The notes beneath the pieces were generated by a model. It was not told the DNA's origin. It did no database searches and worked only from the letters and a program-made list of their open reading frames with translations. The position numbers and the translations under genes are program-made. From the NCBI GenBank assembly GCA_963402885.1, contig OY727093.1:9311501-9375500 (forward strand): DNA of 64,000 bases, given 5' to 3'. The stretch comes from Antedon bifida (Eukaryota; Echinodermata; Crinoidea; Comatulida; Antedonidae). Positions 58,501 to 64,000 of the stretch are shown piece after piece; within the stretch, counting starts at the first letter, position 1; the number at the start of each line of letters is the position of its first letter.

Positions 58501-61500
58501 ATCACGCCATCCGGTGGAGGAAGCATTCCTGGTTCCATGTGTTCTGGAAATGGCATCATAAAAGGGGCCATCTCTGGGTCCATTGCATAATGTGCTGGTA
58601 TTGGAAAACCATTATTGTCAACATAATGATATTGCATGTCCTCCTCATAATAATCCATCATATGTTGTCGCATCATTTCTTCTTTATATTTCTTTTCTTC
58701 CTCTTTTTTCTGGATTTGTTCTTCCATCTCCCTTTCAAAAGCTTGTCGTCTTTCCTGTTTGCTAATTTCTTTTGCTCGTTTTCTTTCAGGCTCATCAGTG
58801 ATTTGATCTTTCCAAGGTTTACGTAGCTTCGGTAACGTTTTGCTATCACTCTCTCTTCGGTCTTCACGTTCTCTACTACGTGAACGAGAACGCTTTTTAT
58901 AGTCCCTCCTTCGATCTCTCCTATCGCGATCTCGATGCCTGTCGCTGTCCCTATCATACCTGCTTCTATCACGTTCCCGGCTTCTTTCTCGGTATCGATC
59001 ATAATCTCTGTCTCTGTTGCGATCTCTTTCGCGATCACTGCGATCTCTATCCCGGTTTTTGTCACGATCCTTTCTATCTTTGTCTTTGTCCAGCTTAGGA
59101 ATTATGTATATTTCCTGGAAGAAATAAAACATGCTAATGAAGAATAATTGTTTTATGTTTTCTTTGATTTTTTTTATATATTTAGGCAAATTGCCAAAGA
59201 TAACCATAAGCGAATTCATTCACTATCCTTCTTAAAGGTTGCAATCCTGTTCACAAGACAAACATATACACAAATGCTCTACATAAACAAAGACTTATAA
59301 CAAGGCTTTGGGAGTGGAGTTGTAATTTGCCATTAGAAAAATCCTGACATGACAGGACTTGAACCCAGGACCCTTGGATTGGTAACCAAGCTTTATAACC
59401 AAGACACACTAAAAAGTAGATACATAACACACAATGTACTGTTGAAAATGTACATAAATCTGAATAAATGCAAGAATTACAGAAGGAAAATTCAAATTGT
59501 TCACTGGTTTCACAGTTATGAAAGGATTAATTGTTTCTAAAAACCGTGTCGGAAAAACGTGTGGGATACAGTATATTGTATTACTATTTATTGTGATAAT
59601 TCTTCAAATAACCCAACACATTTTCTACAGTTACCTTAAGTGTGCTCCAAGATTCCAAAAGTGATGCTGCAATTTTAGCAATGGATGGTTTAGCATCAGA
59701 TTCAGCACTGACAACATCTTTACTTGCATCCTCAATCTTTTCACCATCTTCACTTTGGACATCCTTGGTTAAATCAATAACTGCTTCTGTTTCCATTTCT
59801 CTTTCAGAAACATCCTCCTCGGTGCCACTAATTTCTTTTGATTCAGAATCAGAAGATGGCGCTGGTAGCATTCCTTCAATCTGTAACTGTCTTAAGAGTT
59901 TCTTTTTTGGTGGTTCACTGCCATCTTTGATACTTGTGGGGGTAACAACTACATCATTGTCATTTTTTTGTTTGACAGGAGTGTCAAAATCACTGTCTTC
60001 TTTTACATCAGATGTCACATCTTCTTTTGTTGATACTGGAGTGTTTGAGATGGAAGGGGTTTCTGCTCGTGATGGAGTCTCACTGGCACTAGAATCTTCC
60101 ACTTCAGGTTCTGAAGCTTTTGCTGCTAATGCTGCTTCCTGCGCCCACTTGTTAACAACAGATCTCACTTTACTGTCCTCAAGCATATTTTTATGAGGAA
60201 TTGGTAAAATATCCAATGTTGCAAGTATCTATTGAATTAATGAAACGATTACAGTCTTTTACTCAAAACATTGAATATATAACGTATAGTAGGAATGAAC
60301 CGATTATTCCAGGGATTTCTGATTTGACTTAACCTAACAAGACTTTTATTAATTGCCCATTCAGTCCATTATCCAAGATGTACAGCTAATGAAAACAAGC
60401 CTTTACAAAGTCTGACAAGCACAAAATATCTTGTTTAGGGATGACACAGCAGAGTAAACAGTGATCTTGTTATTAGGTTGTAATTCTTGTTATTGTTAAG
60501 TTTAAGCATTTACCTGCATTTGTAATTCTTCTCTGTTATCTCCTAGATCTACCATCCAGCTCCAAATAAGCGCCAATCCATGATGTGTCAGAAAGTATTT
60601 CAAACAGTCTTGCTTCTTGGTATCCTACAAATGTCAACAATTACAAATACATTAAAGAGACATTTTATGATATGGATAAAAGATATTACTTAATGAATTT
60701 GGGCAAACTCGAGAGTATTACCTGTAATACTTGCAACAGCTTTAGTCTTTGACTGGATGTCTCTGCTCTGACCATGAACCTTGAGAGTTTCAACGCCTGG
60801 TCTGCTTTCTGGAGACCATCATTCTGCATGTCAGAACACATTGCATCGATCTCTTCATCTAACTGAAGATAAATACAAAAATATATTATTCATACAAACT
60901 TAATTTTCACATCAATTTGCTGCAATGGAGACAGAGAAACTAAACACTAACCTAGGTGAGGAACTTTGTGTATCATCAACAAACAGTGCCAAAAGAGATA
61001 TAAAAAAGGCATCATGTATACTCACAGAAATATCTTCAAAACTTTCTTTCTTGCGCCTATCTTGGGTACTTCTTCTCCGTGGTGTGGTATCACGCCCCTT
61101 TGGTTGTGCCTTTCTCTTACCAATATATCCCCTGCATGTGTCTGCACCACAACAGCATTTCTGAGCTTCTTCACTAGTATAAAGATAAAAGATTTATGCA
61201 AGATTTATAACAATTGAAATTGAAGACAAAAACCAATACTAACAGTAAACACAAATCTACTTATATTTCAATATATATCAACTCATTTTCAATTTAGAAC
61301 CAAACCACAAAACCTTACCCATAGACTTCAAATTGGTAGTCAAAGGTAAGTTCTTCACCCACTTCTAAAGTTCTAGTTGTAAAGAAACCAACACGCAAGG
61401 ATCCGTTAACTGTCCACTAAAAAAAAATGCCCAGCAATTATTATGACCGAAATCGTTGTATAATATAATATTACAAACTTCTATTTTAGTTTTGGTGATT

Positions 61501-64000
61501 ATACCTCCAGATAAAAGTAGAAAAAAAAATATAAAATTACTCAATAAATTTCCAAAATACTTACCTTTTGCGTTTCACAGTTAGGTTGACAACTGTGGTT
61601 GATAAATCTGGACGTGTTACCACGCTTTGTAGCATCAATTATCTTAAGATGGAAAAACAATTTTTTTTTAATCCACATGTTATGCTTAAAAAAGATTTCA
61701 CAAAAAAATAGCAATACAATTATCAAAATTATTCATAATATTCAATCATACTATAGAGTACAAGCCCTCCTTCTAGGACATCCAATTCAGTGGACACTTA
61801 TTAAAACTACATACACTACACTACCCATATTCAGGAGACACTTGGGTTGTACTGTAATTACTGTCTTTTCTTTTTAACAAAAGCTATTGGATATATTCAT
61901 TTGTAGTGGCTATGATGGTCCGTTATTGTTATGATTAAAAGTAATTTGTAATGCGCATGAAGTAACCTTTGTTCCTACCTCATCTGTCTTTAGAGCCATA
62001 AAGTAAAAATGATGTTGCTTGGCTTTATTGTATTGTTTCACCCTCTGCTGGAATTCATGAAAATTAAGCACCTCACCGCAGTATTCCATTATAAATGCAC
62101 CTCTATAAATCAAATAATTTAAATTAAATGGAAATTAAACAAATTATAAGCGACATCTGTGAACATACAAATGTCCGCAAACAGAAATTATTTAAACGGC
62201 AGATCCAGCCTTCTTGAAGACAGGAGGGGAAGGGTGATTGTTCACAATGCGTGACGAATAATAAACTTGCTGGCCTGGCATAGGGGTCCAGTTTGAATCG
62301 ACAGGCACAAATTCTGCACTACTATAATTCCACTAATGGAAAAGTATAATAATTTAGTATAGACATGCAAGCGGTATACTTACGCTCCGATCTCTCTCAA
62401 TGCCTTCAAACCATGCCCCTTATCTTTACTATAGAAGACGCCAACAGGTGCATATTCACGCTAAAGTCAAAAGGAAATAATAATATTAACTTTAAATTTT
62501 AATCACAATATTTATCATTTAAAAAAATGAAATGATTGATTACATTAGCAAGTTTGTTTTTGTATGTGCTAATGTTTTTAGTAATTGTATATAAATAAAT
62601 CAAATGGAAAGTTAAACCAAATAATTAAAACTTACACGCTGGAAACGTTTGTTTGTACAATAGTCTCCACATGGGCATCTTGAAGAACTGAAGCAGAAAA
62701 AAAGTTTTTTTTTTTTTAAACCAACAAATAAACTAAATTAATAAAATTAGTTGTCTTGTACATCTTCATAGCATAGCAATAACTTTATGGACAGTAATGT
62801 ACGTATTTGTTAAGTATATGTTATTCATTCACCCTATATTGTGTATTTATATATATTGTAATAATATTAAATAGCACCATACCATTCAATCATTAATAGC
62901 CTATTTAAACAATCCTCATCACATGCTCTAAATCCTCTACGTCTATCTTCAGATGATGTCGTACATTCACATAACATCCTGCGAGCCTCTTTACTCGATT
63001 TTGATCTTTTCCTATAGAAAACAAATGGAAAAAGATGGAGAAATAATTTTAAAATATGAAGTATGAATATATGTTAGCATAATATAATAATTGTTTTTAT
63101 TTTTTAAATGTTCACATGGGAGATAAACACTAGTAAAGTAAGGTTTGCAAACTTATGAATATATGTTAGCATAATACTGTAATGATTATTATCTAATATT
63201 GTTTAAATGTTCACATGGGAGATAAACAGTTAATTATAATAGTAAGGTTTCCATGATGCTAATGCACTTTGGCATCTAGCTGAGACTATATACAGGGCTT
63301 GGTTCTGGTTCCATGATGTTGCCATGAAACTAACCCTAAAGATAACCACAGTGCATTAGTTTGCATTCACTTCCTTTTGAAGATGCATGTTGCACAGCAA
63401 ACCTGATTTTATATAGATATATATTAATAGTGTTACTCTGTCTACACTATCAAATGTTATGTCAATCTAGTTTGATCGTGTAAACAGAGCTTTACATATA
63501 AAAAACCACACAAACAAAAAACAGTATTTATTCACAAAGTTGTCATCTCTCCTACAGCCTACATGAGCTGTATTGACACTTTATTAGTGGTAGCTGCTTA
63601 ATACATTTTAGGCCAATAGAATTTTCTAAATATCTCACCTTTCTGTAAGATAAATGTTTTCTGTAAGACTGTCAAACTCTGGGTAATCACGTTCACTTAG
63701 GATTCCCATTGCCTTGTAGTCCGGTACATCTTTCACATGTTGCCTATCTGATGGCTTACTAGATGAGTTACTATCAACTTGCTTGGAAGCACTATTCTCT
63801 TCAGCCTCACTGGTGATATCAGCACTCAAATGTGGGCCTAGCAGCTGTGGCTTATCTTCACCACTTTCATCCAGAAATAAATCCTGAACACTTTCACTAG
63901 TTGTTGTATTTTGATCTTCATAAGTTGTAACTCTCACTTTAGCACTTGCTTCATTTGACATTAACTCATTGTTTGTATTAGGCAAGACCTCTTCTTCCTT
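54075..64000 (-). CDS. SETD2: SETD2 histone H3 lysine-36 methyltransferase (3' 18 exons; N-terminus beyond window)
   Basis: Writer of H3K36 trimethylation that travels with elongating RNA polymerase II in the nucleus. Eighteen exons with GT/AG borders and compatible phases join into 1180 codons plus stop: 63639-64000 (5'-partial), 62883-63011, 62636-62687, 62384-62460, 61979-62102, 61565-61642, 61319-61416, 61026-61173, 60722-60862, 60514-60624, 59635-60228, 58374-59114, 57944-58102, 56207-56305, 55308-55504, 54928-55108, 54478-54579, 54075-54224. Domain order is acidic/serine-rich leader, AWS, SET, post-SET, helical/LCI-like region, RD-rich region, Met/Pro-rich region, WW, SRI, which is the SETD2 order. 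Recognised from sequence: [13 protein letters not shown] (AWS), [18 protein letters not shown] and ELTFDYQF (SET), [13 protein letters not shown] (post-SET). The stop is TAA. The human protein is about 2560 residues, so a large N-terminal part lies right of the window. Confidence 0.97.
55619..55779. mobile_element. pogo-like MITE (CAGTCAACGCTCCC ends) in a SETD2 intron
   Basis: 161-bp palindromic element flanked by TA. Ends are CAGTCAACGCTCCCAATACC and GGTATTGGGAGAGTTAACTG. A different family from CAGTAGAA but with the same CAGT/TA signature. Confidence 0.7.
57441..57518 (-). mobile_element. tRNA-like SINE fragment in a SETD2 intron
   Basis: Minus strand: GAGTGGTATGGTGTAATTG, then GGGTTCAAGAC. 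A and B box order and spacing are as in tRNA-derived SINEs; no good acceptor stem. Confidence 0.5.
58374..59114 (-). other. SETD2: SETD2 RD/RS-rich low-complexity exon
   Basis: A 247-codon exon follows the SETD2-typical segment ESWSTLKEIYIIPK, which is split across the preceding intron. Its first half is an almost uninterrupted alternation of Arg with Asp, Glu or Ser from about 59095 to 58860. A charged helical region follows ([20 protein letters not shown]), then a Met/Pro-rich stretch with repeated HMEPGM- and MPP-like segments. Human SETD2 has only short charged stretches in the equivalent place, so the RD tract looks expanded in this lineage. Open frames on the plus strand here are shadows of the low-complexity coding sequence. 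Confidence 0.9.
59346..59410 (-). mobile_element. tRNA-like SINE fragment in a SETD2 intron
   Basis: Minus strand: GTGTCTTGGTTATAAAGC, then GGGTTCAAGTCCTGTC. Box order is correct but the cloverleaf is incomplete. Confidence 0.5.
61026..63011 (-). other. SETD2: SETD2 catalytic module: AWS, SET and post-SET exons
   Basis: Seven consecutive exons encode the methyltransferase core. The AWS cysteines lie in 62883-63011 ([12 protein letters not shown], then [15 protein letters not shown]) and continue in 62636-62687 ([17 protein letters not shown]). The SET domain runs through 62384-62460 ([20 protein letters not shown]), 61979-62102 ([14 protein letters not shown], then FMALKTDE), 61565-61642 ([17 protein letters not shown]) and 61319-61416 ([19 protein letters not shown]). 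The post-SET zinc cluster, [10 protein letters not shown], is at the start of 61026-61173. The cofactor-binding NHSC pseudoknot motif and the DYQF segment are intact, so catalysis is predicted. The phases of all seven exons agree with a continuous frame. Confidence 0.96.
61756..61854. mobile_element. pogo-like MITE (CAGTAGAA family) in a SETD2 intron
   Basis: 99-bp TA-flanked copy, with CCTCCTTCTAGGACATCC on the left and CAGGAGACACTTGGGTTGTACTG on the right. It sits between two SET-domain exons. Confidence 0.5.
63063..63249. repeat. Tandem duplication in a SETD2 intron, period about 92 bp
   Basis: Two copies beginning ATGAATATATGTTAGCATAA, each continuing to TTCACATGGGAGATAAACA and AGTAAGGTTT. 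Confidence 0.75.

Noticed and set aside
58383..59147. Several long plus-strand open frames opposite SETD2
   Set aside because: They are shadows of the RD-rich and Met/Pro-rich coding exon; the minus-strand frame has the splice sites and the SETD2 match.
59642..60196. 184-codon plus-strand frame
   Set aside because: Antisense to the SETD2 exon 59635-60228, which joins in phase with its neighbours and contains the conserved [14 protein letters not shown].

Overview
This is a eukaryotic nuclear window: AT-rich, intron-dense and full of small DNA transposons. The protein families point to an invertebrate deuterostome, most likely an echinoderm. It holds a p75NTR-like receptor with four complete cysteine-rich domains and a C-terminal death domain, plus typical animal SETD2 and eIF1 genes. 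The species cannot be fixed from sequence alone.

Layout. (1) About 4.6-16.8 kb, minus strand: the 5' exons of a gene encoding a PABP-binding PAM2 motif, tentatively LARP4/LARP4B-like. It continues past the left edge, and part of its third coding exon is tandemly repeated. (2) 10.6-20.2 kb: a 31-bp minisatellite, a tRNA-derived SINE, a CpG-rich repeat with several TGACGTCA sites that ends in a perfect 32-bp palindrome, and a cluster of GC-rich inverted-repeat MITEs. (3) 21.17-23.09 kb, minus strand: a complete four-exon eIF1 gene. (4) 24.0-26.6 kb: three initiator-methionine tRNA genes on the plus strand, in a segmental tandem duplication whose second and third units carry transposon insertions. 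(5) 30.1-50.3 kb, plus strand: a five-coding-exon p75NTR/NGFR-like (TNFRSF16) gene with a 13-kb intron. (6) 54.07-64.0 kb, minus strand: 18 exons (1180 codons) of SETD2, from upstream of the AWS domain to the stop codon. A 19-bp minisatellite of about 35 copies starts just after the stop and fills much of the 3' UTR.

The genes do not form an operon. Two adjacencies are notable. eIF1 and a cluster of initiator tRNA genes, both acting in start-codon selection, lie divergently about 1 kb apart. The receptor gene and SETD2 are tail to tail with about 2 kb between their 3' ends. The rest is mostly non-coding DNA with recognisable MITE families: pogo-like elements with CAGT ends and TA duplications, TTAA-flanked elements, GC-rich AAGCTTGG elements and tiny CATGGAG foldbacks. 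LINE 3' ends and tRNA-derived SINE fragments are also present. I found no clearly new multi-gene system. The most original observations are the eIF1/initiator-tRNA neighbourhood, filled and empty transposon sites inside the tRNA duplication, the SETD2 3' UTR minisatellite and RD-rich expansion, and a CpG-rich element that may be Helitron-like.
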